A program made the position numbers and the translations under genes. A stretch of 19,440 nucleotides of DNA from Thermoproteota archaeon (GTDB lineage: Archaea > Thermoproteota > Thermoprotei_A > Sulfolobales > Acidilobaceae), in the NCBI GenBank assembly GCA_013152575.1, contig JAADGB010000109.1, forward strand, positions 1-19,440, read 5' to 3'. Position 1 is the first letter of the stretch, and each line of letters starts with the position of its first letter. Shown piece by piece: positions 6,650 through 14,180 of the stretch. The notes beneath the pieces are model-generated. The model had not been told where the DNA came from, searched no databases, and saw only the letters and a list, made by a program, of their open reading frames with translations.

Positions 6650-7375
6650 TTAGGAGGATGTGAGTGAATCGATCCAGTCACTGCATAGGGGGAGGCAAGG
6701 GTTCTCTAGTAGAACTCTGCCATCGCGCGTCATCCTGATAGAGTATGCTAGAATAGGAACCCCCTCCCTATAGGCTTTGCCTAGTGCATCGTAGATCCTC
6801 GGGTCCCCTTCACGGTATGGTTTAAAGCATGTCGCGCCTGGTAGCGCGGCGGTGAATATTATGGCGACTCTTCTCCCAGCCCGGTGGAGTTCTATGAGGT
6901 GGTTGATGTGTCTAAACCCTCTATCGCTCGGGCAGTCCGGATACATGGCCTCGCTATGGAGACCCCTTAGCACGGCGCTCTTCGTCTCGACTAGGACCTC
7001 GCCACTACCACACTCTAATAGATAGTCGAACTTGCTATTCCCCACCCTTGGCTCTTTCCCCTTGATCCTGCACCTCTTGACCCCGCAGATAAGGGACCGC
7101 TCGACCGCGGCTTCGAAGGCTCTGGATTGGGTCCTTGTATCAATTACTGCGTATCCGTCTATGTCTTCGACTGCTACGAGCCTATACTTCAGCTTCTTAC
7201 CATTAATTGGGATTACTAGGCAGCTCCGCCCGTCCACAAGGTACTCTTCTAGCCTCCCAGTATTCGTTATGTGGATTCTCTCAAGCTTGCCATCAACTAG
7301 AGCTTCACCGACGAATCTATTCAACCTCCTCTTGAAGACACAGTCTATTACCCCGACCTGGAGTAGCTGGTTCAA
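6650..7375 (-). CDS. sfsA: SfsA-family nuclease-like protein
   Basis: Homologue of SfsA, first named for sugar-fermentation stimulation in E. coli and now assigned to a DNA-binding/PD-(D/E)XK nuclease-like family. An N-terminal OB-like barrel is followed by a nuclease-like core with D117 in SKFDYLLE and E130/K132 in VLVETKSA. The family block YPDCPSDRGFRHINHL lies at 145-160. Length 241 agrees with the family (about 230-240). The TTG start overlaps the stop of the upstream methyltransferase gene in the string TTGA, and GAGGGGGAAGGG just before it is a strong ribosome-binding site inside the upstream gene. The physiological role in archaea is unknown. Confidence 0.9.
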   Translation of the reverse strand: MNQLLQVGVIDCVFKRRLNRFVGEALVDGKLERIHITNTGRLEEYLVDGRSCLVIPINGKKLKYRLVAVEDIDGYAVIDTRTQSRAFEAAVERSLICGVKRCRIKGKEPRVGNSKFDYLLECGSGEVLVETKSAVLRGLHSEAMYPDCPSDRGFRHINHLIELHRAGRRVAIIFTAALPGATCFKPYREGDPRIYDALGKAYREGVPILAYSIRMTRDGRVLLENPCLPLCSDWIDSLTSS

Positions 7376-8079
7376 CCCTTCCCCCTCGGATTGGCCGCAT
7401 AAAATATGGCTACACCAGGGGCCTTGCCTAGCATTTTGACCGTCTCAAACCTCTTCTCCAGCTCTCCTACTAGCTCCTTGTCTGTCAGCATTCTATCAAG
7501 GCTTGCAAGGAAGCTCTTGTAGGTTGATAGGTGCTTTGGACAGAGGGTTGCGAGAAGGGCTATTGGAACCATTACGAATACGTATAGTTTTACAAGGCTG
7601 TGGATGAGCCTATTGGGATGCCTATAGAAGTCGAGTATCGCGAGCCTCCCATCCGGCTTCAACACCCTGGCTATCTCGTCTAGGGCGGCATAATAGTCTA
7701 CGGCGTCACGGTAGGAGAACATCGCGGTTATACCATCTATGCTGTTATCCTTAAAGGGTAACTGCTCGAACCTACCGCCGAACCTAAGTATCCGGGGGTC
7801 CCTGACATTCTCAAGTGAAATTGAGAGCATGGGGATCGAGGGGTCCACTAGGATAAGAGTAGAGTCCCCTAGGTCTTCTCTAATCACCTTGGCAGATGTG
7901 CCTGGCCCCGCCCCGAGGTCCGCGTATATTCCCTCGCCTTTCAAGACGAGCCTAGCGGCCTCTCTCCTAAGCGAATTTACAAGGCCCAGGCTGAGGACCT
8001 GGTTCACCTTCTCATAGCATCCGGCCGTAGCCAGTAGCTCTATGTCTGATACGAGGCCGTGCCAGTCTATTTCTGTCAA
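7372..8079 (-). CDS. class I SAM-dependent methyltransferase (UbiE-like)
   Basis: A 235-residue Rossmann-fold methyltransferase. Motif I YADLGAGPGTSAKV is at 52-65, an acidic residue that would bind the SAM ribose is D79 in ILVDPS, and the post-motif segment FSYRDAVDYYAALDEIARVL plus KPDGRLAILDF resembles the UbiE/MenG quinone methyltransferases. A hydrophobic stretch at about 163-180 could contact membrane or a lipid substrate, which fits a quinone or lipid methylation role but does not prove it. The TTG start has GGTGA upstream and an in-frame TGA two codons further. It is first in a two-gene operon with sfsA (4-nt overlap) and divergent from xerA. Substrate unknown. Confidence 0.82.
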   Translation of the reverse strand: MTEIDWHGLVSDIELLATAGCYEKVNQVLSLGLVNSLRREAARLVLKGEGIYADLGAGPGTSAKVIREDLGDSTLILVDPSIPMLSISLENVRDPRILRFGGRFEQLPFKDNSIDGITAMFSYRDAVDYYAALDEIARVLKPDGRLAILDFYRHPNRLIHSLVKLYVFVMVPIALLATLCPKHLSTYKSFLASLDRMLTDKELVGELEKRFETVKMLGKAPGVAIFYAANPRGKG

Positions 8080-8125
8080 CCAGTGTCACCCACGTACTAC
8101 TATGCCTCCGCGTTGATACACCTAG

Positions 8126-8143
8126 GCCTATACTATATGATAT
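8126..8143 (+). promoter_or_regulatory. AT-rich promoter region of xerA
   Basis: CCTATACTATATGATATA precedes the xerA start. It is 20-37 nt upstream of the second GTG (8163), the right distance for a TATA box of a leaderless or short-leader transcript starting there. The 68-bp gap is shared with the divergent methyltransferase gene. Confidence 0.45.
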
Positions 8144-8147
8144 ATGG

Positions 8148-9098
8148 GTGGGGTGCCGCCGAGTGCCAAGTATAACGCTTCTACCACCGCCTAGGCGGGT
8201 CAGGAACTATGAGCTAGCCAGGGCTATCAATATATTCCTGGATACCCTGGCGGCAAGCGGGGCTTCTGAAAAGACTGTTAAATCCTACCGGGCCGCCCTC
8301 AAGTCGTTCCAAGAGCATGTCGGCGGCGATACCCCTGTGAGGGAGATTGGAGAGGATCACTATACCTCATGGTTATCACATTTACGTAGGAGGAACCCTC
8401 CGCCCAGCAAATCAACCCTCCACTACTATAGCATCTTTGTCAGAAGGTTCCTTCAATGGCTAGGCAATGTCGATGAGCTACCAGCGGTTCCCGGCGGGAG
8501 CAGGGAGTATAGCCACGCCCTCTCGTGGGAGCAGGTTGAGGCTTTGATGTCGGCGGCGAGGGATCTGAGAGAGCTTGCTATGATCGCTTTGATGGCTGAG
8601 TCCGGGCTTAGAGCTAGCGAGTTACTATCGCTTACCTGGAGGGACGTTGACCTTGGTAAGGGGATGATTAGGGTTAGGGGTAAGTATGGTAAGGAGAGGA
8701 TAGTGCTTCTAGGCCCCGTTGCGAGGGAAGCCCTCTCCGCTCTCTTCGAGGAGTCGAGGCCTAGATTATATGATAGACTCTTTCCCTTCACATATCAGGC
8801 CCTCTATAAGAAGGTGAAAAACCTGGCTAGGCGGGCCGGCATAGATCCCAGGCTCGTGAGGCCACACGTTCTCAGACATACGTTTGCAACTGAAGCCCTT
8901 AGGAGGGGGATGAGCCTGCCAGCCCTCCAGAGGCTTCTCGGGCACTCTGACATAAAGGTTACGCAGAGGTACCTCCACCTCGTAACCGAGGACATAGAAA
9001 GGGAGTACGCTAGGGTATTCGGGGAGTCTGGAGACTTGAGGCACTCCCCCTATAATCCATACATGTATAGGGCTAGGGGGATCCGCATAACAGGTTAG
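8148..9098 (+). CDS. xerA: XerA-type tyrosine recombinase
   Basis: Site-specific recombinase of the lambda-integrase family. Archaeal XerA acts alone on a dif site to resolve chromosome dimers. An N-terminal SAM-like DNA-binding domain (about 20-110) is followed by a catalytic domain with all expected residues: R155 in ESGLRASELL, a beta-hairpin Lys (K182 in GKYGKERIV), H240 and R243 in RPHVLRHTFA, H266 in LGHSD, and the nucleophile Y275 in TQRYLHL. The size and lack of an integrase-like N-terminal arm domain favour a housekeeping XerA over a mobile-element integrase. Start is uncertain: GTG at 8148, or GTG at 8163, which has GGGTGGGGTG upstream and better spacing. The 3' end overlaps the convergent gene by 26 bp. 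Confidence 0.9.
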   Translation: MGCRRVPSITLLPPPRRVRNYELARAINIFLDTLAASGASEKTVKSYRAALKSFQEHVGGDTPVREIGEDHYTSWLSHLRRRNPPPSKSTLHYYSIFVRRFLQWLGNVDELPAVPGGSREYSHALSWEQVEALMSAARDLRELAMIALMAESGLRASELLSLTWRDVDLGKGMIRVRGKYGKERIVLLGPVAREALSALFEESRPRLYDRLFPFTYQALYKKVKNLARRAGIDPRLVRPHVLRHTFATEALRRGMSLPALQRLLGHSDIKVTQRYLHLVTEDIEREYARVFGESGDLRHSPYNPYMYRARGIRITG

Positions 9099-10146
9099 TC
9101 AGCTCTTGCAGGTCAGCGTATCTGTAGGCCTTCCCACCAACGCTACCATCGACGAACTTGACAATGACTGTCGACTCGCTCGCCCCACCCCTCTCCAATA
9201 TGTTGTTTGCTAATGCGTTAGTCGTAGGATCTGAGAGGGGGCCTACTATTATCAGGTAGACTTTCGCCTGCGGGCACTGTTTACTCGCCGCCAACAGGGT
9301 TTTCCAGAAGTCCATAGTAATCTGTTGTCCGTCCTTTCCTATAACGCCTACGATAGCGGTGCCTAGTGATGCTTCCCTTACATCGTTTATGCTGATGGGT
9401 GTTAGCTTACCATCTTGGAGTATGTATGTTCCTTCGAGCGTGAATCGGAAGTCGGTTGAATATGGCTGTGTACAGAACCAGTCGTTGGGGGTTACGGTCT
9501 TCATCTTGCCAGTTAGCGTTGCGTTTAACACGTATTGCCTGTTCATGAATAGGACCTGGTTATCACCGTAGATCGTATAGTTCGCATCTATCAAGATGCC
9601 GTTGCTCTTGTTGTATGCTAATTGCGCAGTTATCATGAATCTCCCAGTGGAGACATTCATAGAGTACACGTAGACGTCCATCGTCCTATTGTTTACCTTG
9701 ATCTCCTTTGTCTCTACGAGTGTTAGGTTAGCGCATAGTCCTGAGTTCACGGCGGGTATGATTATAGGTATACTAACTTCTTGTTTTCCAAGCATTTCTA
9801 AGGGTAGGACTATGTTGCCCATAGCCATCCTAGCGGATCCAGTGGTGTTTTGACCGTGTATGTTGTAGACTCCTAGTATGAATGGCCACTGTATTTGCGT
9901 GACGTTTATGGAGTAGATCGTCTTCTGCGCCACATTGCCTTCACTGGTCATGTAGGAGTTATTGTAGGTTAGAATGCTCCCAACACTTACAGTTATCGTG
10001 TAGGTCCTTTGCCGACCCAAGCTTATCGTCTCAGTCGTGGTGGTCTCCGTATTGCCTCCTGATGTTGGGCTTGATCCCTGCGTGTATCCTAGGTAGACTA
10101 GGACGGCTCCAACGATAATCATAATTATAAGTATGCCTATTAGCAT
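9073..10146 (-). CDS. exported or membrane-anchored sequon-rich protein of unknown function
   Basis: I do not recognise this protein. It has an N-terminal hydrophobic segment (about 2-20) that could be a signal anchor, then a Ser/Thr/Gly linker (GSSPTSGGNTETTTTET) and a beta-rich ectodomain with nine N-x-S/T sequons between about 60 and 215, as expected for an archaeal cell-surface glycoprotein. The last 100 or so residues (WKTLLAASKQCPQAKVYLII, LANNILERGG, and a terminal LLCG) alternate helix and strand in a way that recalls a thioredoxin-like fold, but no CxxC motif is present; four cysteines occur overall. The ATG has GAGGAAA upstream. The acyl-CoA dehydrogenase gene lies upstream in the same direction, separated by 68 bp that contain a TATA-like site. 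Confidence 0.75.
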   Translation of the reverse strand: MLIGILIIMIIVGAVLVYLGYTQGSSPTSGGNTETTTTETISLGRQRTYTITVSVGSILTYNNSYMTSEGNVAQKTIYSINVTQIQWPFILGVYNIHGQNTTGSARMAMGNIVLPLEMLGKQEVSIPIIIPAVNSGLCANLTLVETKEIKVNNRTMDVYVYSMNVSTGRFMITAQLAYNKSNGILIDANYTIYGDNQVLFMNRQYVLNATLTGKMKTVTPNDWFCTQPYSTDFRFTLEGTYILQDGKLTPISINDVREASLGTAIVGVIGKDGQQITMDFWKTLLAASKQCPQAKVYLIIVGPLSDPTTNALANNILERGGASESTVIVKFVDGSVGGKAYRYADLQELTNLLCGSP

Positions 10147-10195
10147 GTTTTTCCTCGTCGCACTTCACCATGGCTAGCCGTTGGCCCCCACATCC

Positions 10196-10205
10196 TAATA
10201 TAGGC
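10196..10205 (-). promoter_or_regulatory. possible TATA box for the exported-protein gene
   Basis: GCCTATATTA on the minus strand, about 50 nt upstream of the ATG at 10146 and inside the 68-bp gap after the acyl-CoA dehydrogenase stop. It suggests the gene has its own promoter. Called by eye. Confidence 0.45.
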
Positions 10206-10214
10206 TCGGCCGCG

Positions 10215-11267
10215 CTACTTCGTGAGACTCTTTATCGCTCTGGAGGCGATGAAGTCTAGGAGGACCTCTCTACTACCCTCTCCAATGTCCAATACTCTAG
10301 CGTCCCTGGATAGCCGCTCTATTCTACTCCACCTCTTCAAGCCCCTACCGCCTAACGCTTGAGTCGCAGCCCATGTAGCCCTCTGGGCTATTGAGGCTCC
10401 CAGGTTCTTTGCAACAGCCGCCTTCAAGGGGTCAATCCTGCCCTCCGACTCGGCTCTCTCGGCTGTAGAGTAGACAAGGGCCTCCAACGCCTCCCTCTCC
10501 ATGAAGAGTTCGGCTATCCTCCATCTCAGCCCCTGGTAATCGATTAGCTTCTTGCCGAAGATTACCTTGGTCGAAGCGTGTTCGACTATTATCTCTAGTG
10601 AAGCGTCTATGATGCCCAATGCAATAGCGGCGTAGCCTAGCCGGCCCATGTTTATCCCGGTGAGGGCCTCCTTCAACCCCTTCCCAGGCTCACCTATCCT
10701 CTTCGCAGGCGTGCCGCGGTAGACTACTCTGGAGCTCCCCGTTCCTCTTAGTCCGAGGAGATCTAGGGGTTCGACGTGTATTGAGTCATCCTTCTCGGCA
10801 AGGTATAGTGTGGGACCCGCGGGTCCCTTAGCTAGTATCAGGAAGTACTTCGCGTATGGGGCGTTGCTGGTGAAGAGCTTCTCTCCGCTTACTACTGCCT
10901 TCTCGCCATCCTCTTCAGCGATGGTCTTTAGGTTGCTGAGGACGTCACTACCTCCTCCCGGCTCGGTCATGCTAAACGCAACTATCCCATCATCTACCTC
11001 TAGTCTCCCAGTGAATACTGATGTCGAGTGTACTAGGATTATGTGGGCCATGCCAGGGCTATGCCTACTAACATGCCTCACAACCTGCACAATCCCTAGG
11101 GGTCCCAGGTCTCCCGCCCTGAAGGCTCCAGCGCTGACGAGCTCATTCAACGCCTGGCTCGGCGCTAGGTTATTCTTGTCGGTCTCCTCGGCGTACTTCG
11201 AGGCTATCTCTTCGACCTTCTCGAGAAGCTCGCGGGGTGCATTAGGCATGAATATATCAACCTCCAC
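10215..11267 (-). CDS. acyl-CoA dehydrogenase family flavoprotein
   Basis: FAD-dependent acyl-CoA dehydrogenase, which oxidises acyl-CoA thioesters to 2-enoyl-CoA. The middle beta domain has the FAD/substrate motif AFSMTEPGGGSDV, and the C-terminal helical domain has GRLGYAAIALGIIDASLE, STKVIFGKKLIDYQGLRWRI and ATQALGGRGL. The probable catalytic glutamate is E330 in DIGEGSREVLL, the position of the YEGT glutamate in medium-chain enzymes. At about 350 residues it is shorter than the usual 380; the shortening is in the N-terminal helical domain. Start: the GTG at 11267 has no clear site, while the ATG at 11249 has GGAGGT about 11 nt upstream, so 11249 is a good alternative. Acyl substrate unknown; no other beta-oxidation genes are in the window. 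Confidence 0.88.
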   Translation of the reverse strand: MEVDIFMPNAPRELLEKVEEIASKYAEETDKNNLAPSQALNELVSAGAFRAGDLGPLGIVQVVRHVSRHSPGMAHIILVHSTSVFTGRLEVDDGIVAFSMTEPGGGSDVLSNLKTIAEEDGEKAVVSGEKLFTSNAPYAKYFLILAKGPAGPTLYLAEKDDSIHVEPLDLLGLRGTGSSRVVYRGTPAKRIGEPGKGLKEALTGINMGRLGYAAIALGIIDASLEIIVEHASTKVIFGKKLIDYQGLRWRIAELFMEREALEALVYSTAERAESEGRIDPLKAAVAKNLGASIAQRATWAATQALGGRGLKRWSRIERLSRDARVLDIGEGSREVLLDFIASRAIKSLTK

Positions 11268-11286
11268 CAGCTAGTGGGGTTTGGAG

Positions 11287-11297
11287 AGAATTTTAAC
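11287..11297 (+). promoter_or_regulatory. possible tRNA-Leu TATA box
   Basis: GAATTTTAACT lies about 32-42 nt before the first base of the tRNA, consistent with an archaeal promoter and a short 5' leader removed by RNase P. A second AT-rich stretch, AATCTAAATT, is nearer the tRNA. Confidence 0.4.
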
Positions 11298-11328
11298 TCC
11301 TCTCTGCTTTGAATCTAAATTCATGGGT

Positions 11329-11416
11329 GCGGGGGTGCCCGAGCCTGGCCAAAGGGGGCGGGCTCAAGACCCGTTGGCGTAGGCCTGCGTGGGTTCGAAT
11401 CCCACCCCCCGCACCA
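11329..11416 (+). tRNA. tRNA-Leu (anticodon CAA)
   Basis: A complete class II cloverleaf. The acceptor stem GCGGGGG pairs with CCCCCGC, the discriminator is A and the CCA end is encoded (11414-11416). The anticodon stem GCGGG/CCCGT holds loop CTCAAGA with anticodon CAA at 11365-11367, reading UUG. A long variable arm lies at about 11375-11388, as expected for Leu. The T arm is GTGGG-TTCGAAT-CCCAC. The D loop holds the GG pair. No intron is present. Confidence 0.97.
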
Positions 11417-11555
11417 TTGCCTTGTAGTGGTGTTATAGGCTTCAGGGACCCGTCTAGTTATATGGGATGATCCGCCTGTGACGAGCGCTCTGCCCTGATC
11501 CCCCCGGTGATTGTGGGGGAGATGTAGAAGAACGGGTCTATGTAGGCGGTGACCG
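11417..11555. other. intergenic region with inverted repeats, no coding signal
   Basis: No reading frame here looks coding. Three dyads are visible: GGGAT...ATCCC enclosing a GAGCGCTC palindrome, TCCCCC...GGGGGA around a 10-nt loop, and GCGGT-G-ACCGC at 11546-11556, which touches the stop codon of the convergent peptidase gene. These may be transcript-end structures for the tRNA and peptidase genes or a small RNA. A CTGA with a GTGACGA upstream looks like part of a C/D RNA, but a full set of boxes is absent. Confidence 0.4.
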
Positions 11556-12677
11556 CTAGGCTATGATGTGTGGTAGGCTTGTGAGGGGTTTGAAGCCTGT
11601 CTTTGTTATGAGGACTAGGTCCTCTACCCTTATGCCGTATAGTCCTGGCATGTAGATTCCGGGTTCTATCGTTACTATCATCCCGGGCTCGAGGACAGTC
11701 TTGGAGGCCGGTCTTAGGTAGGGCTCCTCGTGTACATCGAGGCCTACTCCGTGTCCTAACCCGTGTATGAAGTATTTCGCGAGGCCTTTCTTGCGTAGAA
11801 CTGTTCTGGCGGCGTTATCTACGTCGCCAGCCATGACTCCAGGGCCTAGAATGTCGAGCGCCGCGTTGACTGCCTCGACTACGTCTTCGAGGTGCTTCAT
11901 GAATTGCCCGGTGGCTTTCGACCCCCACCATAGAGTCCTTGTGGCATCGCTTCTATACCCGGAGAAGACTGCTCCCCAGTCTATCAGTACGGGTCCCTCA
12001 ACGCTCAGTTTATCCGTTCCAGGCGAGTGGTGGGGGTAGGCTGTATTGGAGTAGAATGCGACTATTGTTGGGAAGGCGACATCCCATCCACCCCCTCTGA
12101 CGATTAGGGAGTAGATCTCCGAAGCTAGCTCAGCCTCACTAACCCCCTCTCCCAATAGCTTGAGGGCTTGGGAAAACGCCTTATCAGCTAGCTTAGCAGC
12201 CTCCTTGATCAGCTCTATCTCGGCATCGCTCTTTATCATCCTAATCTTAGATATACTGCTTGTCACATCCTCCGCTGCTAGTTTCTCGACTAGGGATTTG
12301 CCTGTAGCATAGCTTGACGCTCCCAGGTCGGCTATAACCTTCTCCTTGCATGGATCGAGCAGCTTGGATAACGCCTCGATAGGGGTCCCCTCGACTAGCT
12401 TCTTAGAAGGTATATCGGCTTCAACCCCCTTCTCTCCGCCACGGTAGAAGGCGTATACCTCCATGTCACTGGGGATCTTGTCCTGGATCCTGTGATAGTC
12501 TAGTAATGGGACTATTATGAAGTCGCCGCATTTTTCTGAGAGGACTAGTATTCCGGAGGGGTCCCTCACGCCAGTGGCATAGATTATGTTAGATCTCCCC
12601 GTTAGGACTAGGGCGCTAGCGTTTTTCTCGTCGAGTAAGCTTTTGAGCTTCCTACGATTCTCTCTCCACAAGTTCAA
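11556..12677 (-). CDS. pepQ: M24-family Xaa-Pro aminopeptidase/dipeptidase
   Basis: Cytosolic metallopeptidase that cleaves the bond before proline. A creatinase-type N-terminal domain (about 1-145) is followed by the pita-bread catalytic domain. All five metal ligands are present: D233 and D244 in LIDWGAVFSGYRSDATRT, H309 in GLGHGVGLDVHE, E338 in TIEPGIY and E352 in IRVEDLV. Length 373 agrees with archaeal prolidases (about 350-375). The TTG start has GGTGG about 9 nt upstream and no in-frame start for many codons before it; a second TTG lies at codon 3. A TATA-like CTATACCTC at about 12709-12718 fits a short leader. Whether it prefers dipeptides or longer peptides cannot be told. Confidence 0.92.
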   Translation of the reverse strand: MNLWRENRRKLKSLLDEKNASALVLTGRSNIIYATGVRDPSGILVLSEKCGDFIIVPLLDYHRIQDKIPSDMEVYAFYRGGEKGVEADIPSKKLVEGTPIEALSKLLDPCKEKVIADLGASSYATGKSLVEKLAAEDVTSSISKIRMIKSDAEIELIKEAAKLADKAFSQALKLLGEGVSEAELASEIYSLIVRGGGWDVAFPTIVAFYSNTAYPHHSPGTDKLSVEGPVLIDWGAVFSGYRSDATRTLWWGSKATGQFMKHLEDVVEAVNAALDILGPGVMAGDVDNAARTVLRKKGLAKYFIHGLGHGVGLDVHEEPYLRPASKTVLEPGMIVTIEPGIYMPGLYGIRVEDLVLITKTGFKPLTSLPHIIA

Positions 12678-12750
12678 AGGATGCCACCATGGATCGTGTG
12701 GTTGTCTATCGAGGTATAGAGGTTTTACTACGAGAATAGGGACCCGCTCC

Positions 12751-13452
12751 TCAGTTAGTGCCTAGCTTCCCCCTCCTAATGAGGAGGTAGGCGGCGGCTG
12801 CATATGTCAACGCTGCAGTTAGGGGCAGTAGCTCCTCCACTTCCTCTAGTATTGAGAGGCCTTCCACTACCTCGATCATAGCCTCCCAAGTCATCCAGGA
12901 CCCTATCAATACTAGTGTGCCACCCATGACAGCGAAGAACTTTCCGATCGGCAGCCTTACACCGTAACTGTAAATGGTGAATGCTATGAGGGCTGATGCG
13001 AGGGACCCGGCAGCCAATCCTGTTATAGCGGCTATGGGCTCGTCCTTTGCCAGTGGTAGAGTCATTAGCGAGATTTCTAGGGCTTCCCTAGCCACGAAGA
13101 TGAAAGTCAGTAGGCCTAGGATCTTCATGTTTCCAGCCTCATTTACTCTGCCCACCATGTTCTTTCCACTGGTTGAGGACCAGACTGCGACCCAGAGTAT
13201 TATTCCAGCGGCTAGAAGATATGATGTTGCCTCTGCTATCCAGCTCTCTAGGCTACTTATTATTATCTTGTAAGATGCGAGTCCAATTGAGAACCCTGCT
13301 ACTAGGGCTAGGATAGTTGGTACGACTATGTATTGTAGCGTCTGGGGATTCTTCTTTCTCGCCGCGATTAGGATTATCGAGATTAGTAGTGCGATTTCAA
13401 GCGTCTCCCTCAATCCTATTATCGCTGATGCGGCTAGCGTGGTTTTGTCCAT
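12751..13452 (-). CDS. FTR1-family iron permease-like membrane protein
   Basis: A polytopic membrane protein of about seven hydrophobic segments. It carries the paired RExxE motifs of the FTR1/EfeU family: RETLE at 15-19 in the first segment and REALE at 122-126 in the fourth. In this family the glutamates bind ferric iron during high-affinity uptake. Length 233 is somewhat short of EfeU (about 275), and the C-terminal tail is a short basic LIRRGKLGTN. No multicopper oxidase, EfeO/EfeB-like partner or iron-regulator gene lies nearby, so the metal and partner remain inferred. The ATG has AAGGGT upstream. It precedes the peptidase gene by 73 bp on the same strand. Confidence 0.8.
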   Translation of the reverse strand: MDKTTLAASAIIGLRETLEIALLISIILIAARKKNPQTLQYIVVPTILALVAGFSIGLASYKIIISSLESWIAEATSYLLAAGIILWVAVWSSTSGKNMVGRVNEAGNMKILGLLTFIFVAREALEISLMTLPLAKDEPIAAITGLAAGSLASALIAFTIYSYGVRLPIGKFFAVMGGTLVLIGSWMTWEAMIEVVEGLSILEEVEELLPLTAALTYAAAAYLLIRRGKLGTN

Positions 13453-13502
13453 TTTTGTTACCCTTGTTGTTAGCGTTGGTGGCGGAGTTTAACGGTGTTA
13501 AT

Positions 13503-13511
13503 GTATATTTT
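13503..13511 (-). promoter_or_regulatory. TATA box of the FTR1-like gene
   Basis: AAAATATAC on the minus strand, about 55 nt upstream of the ATG at 13452, predicts a start near 13478 and a leader of about 26 nt. The rest of the gap to rpl37e (13512-13622) shows no feature I can name. Confidence 0.5.
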
Positions 13512-13622
13512 CCCACTAGAGACCCACCAGGAACGGATACAAGGAAGGATACCTGCGGCCAGGATTTTCCGTCTTATAGGTATTAGGATGTGTTACGCGA
13601 TGGTATTCTAAGGATTCTGGGT

Positions 13623-13811
13623 TTAGACTACGCGGACCCGGTTAACCTTCTTTGTCTGCCAACTATACCTCCTAAGCCTCCTGCTCCTGCCGAAGCCGCA
13701 GTGGGCGCAGTACCCCTTGGCTACGTTGAAGGACCTTCTCCCACATCTCCTGCAGACTATGTGTGTTTTACTCCTACCGTGTTTTCCGAACGATGCTGTT
13801 CCCTTACCCAT
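13623..13811 (-). CDS. rpl37e: 50S ribosomal protein L37e
   Basis: A 62-residue, strongly basic large-subunit protein with an N-terminal zinc ribbon. MGKGTASFGKHGRSKTHIVC begins the family signature, and the four zinc ligands are C20, C23, C35 and C38 (CRRC and CAHC). The basic tail binds 23S rRNA. It follows lsm by 22 nt on the same strand, the common archaeal lsm-rpl37e pair, so the two are surely cotranscribed. Confidence 0.97.
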   Translation of the reverse strand: MGKGTASFGKHGRSKTHIVCRRCGRRSFNVAKGYCAHCGFGRSRRLRRYSWQTKKVNRVRVV

Positions 13812-13833
13812 CTATTGTCCCCTCCCCGGAGTC

Positions 13834-14055
13834 TTACTTTGCGGGGCTTATGACTATTACGTTATCTCCGCGTACTAGTACGGTGCCTAGCTGCCTGATC
13901 CTGTCGCCCTCTATCTCTTCAGCCTGCCTTAGCAGGACGTTGAGGTGGTTGTCGTAAGCCTCTAGTATGCCTTTGAGCATTCTCCCGCCCTTAAGCTGGA
14001 CAAGTACGTCGCTCTCTAGGAAGTCCTCAAGCACCTTTAGCGTCTCGCTACTCAT
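13834..14055 (-). CDS. lsm: Sm-like archaeal protein (Lsm/SmAP)
   Basis: A 73-residue Sm-fold protein that forms a heptameric ring binding U-rich RNA. Sm1 is VLVQLKGGRMLKGILEAYDN (about 17-36) with LNVLL following. Sm2 is GTVLVRGDNVIVIS, containing the RGDNV form of the RG-(N/D) RNA-binding motif. The ATG follows GGAGGGG at good spacing. First gene of the lsm-rpl37e operon. A TATA-like site, ACATATCC on the plus strand at about 14091-14098, lies 40 nt upstream. Confidence 0.96.
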   Translation of the reverse strand: MSSETLKVLEDFLESDVLVQLKGGRMLKGILEAYDNHLNVLLRQAEEIEGDRIRQLGTVLVRGDNVIVISPAK

Positions 14056-14137
14056 TTCTTACCCCTCCATATAGTGCTAGCCAGCCCTTGACACATATCC
14101 TTGCTCGCTTGCCAGTGTCTAGGCTTGGCTTCCGCAA

Positions 14138-14147
14138 TATAAAGCGT
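14138..14147 (+). promoter_or_regulatory. TATA box of the PUA-protein gene
   Basis: AATATAAAGC lies about 35-43 nt before the ATG at 14181, in the 125-bp divergent gap with lsm. It predicts a transcription start near 14165 and a very short leader. Confidence 0.55.
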
Positions 14148-14180
14148 TGCTACCCCAAACTAAATGGGTGTCGATGAGGG

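Noticed and set aside
8126..8147. Possible dif-like recombination site next to xerA
   Set aside because: The AT-rich string has no convincing pair of 11-bp arms around a 6-bp centre; a TATA box explains it more simply.
8148..9098. Recombinase next to a tRNA gene region suggesting an integrated element
   Set aside because: The tRNA is over 2 kb away, is intact with no duplicated 3' end seen nearby, and the neighbours are housekeeping genes; the protein looks like chromosomal XerA.
11490..11530. C/D box RNA downstream of tRNA-Leu (GTGACGA with CTGA)
   Set aside because: Only one C-like and one D-like box with a 10-nt spacing are present; the second pair and a proper terminal stem at the right distance are missing.
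13590..13957. Plus-strand open frames of 64 and 87 codons opposite rpl37e and lsm
   Set aside because: The minus strand encodes clear L37e and Lsm proteins with zinc and Sm motifs; the plus-strand frames are Pro/Leu/Ser-rich shadows.
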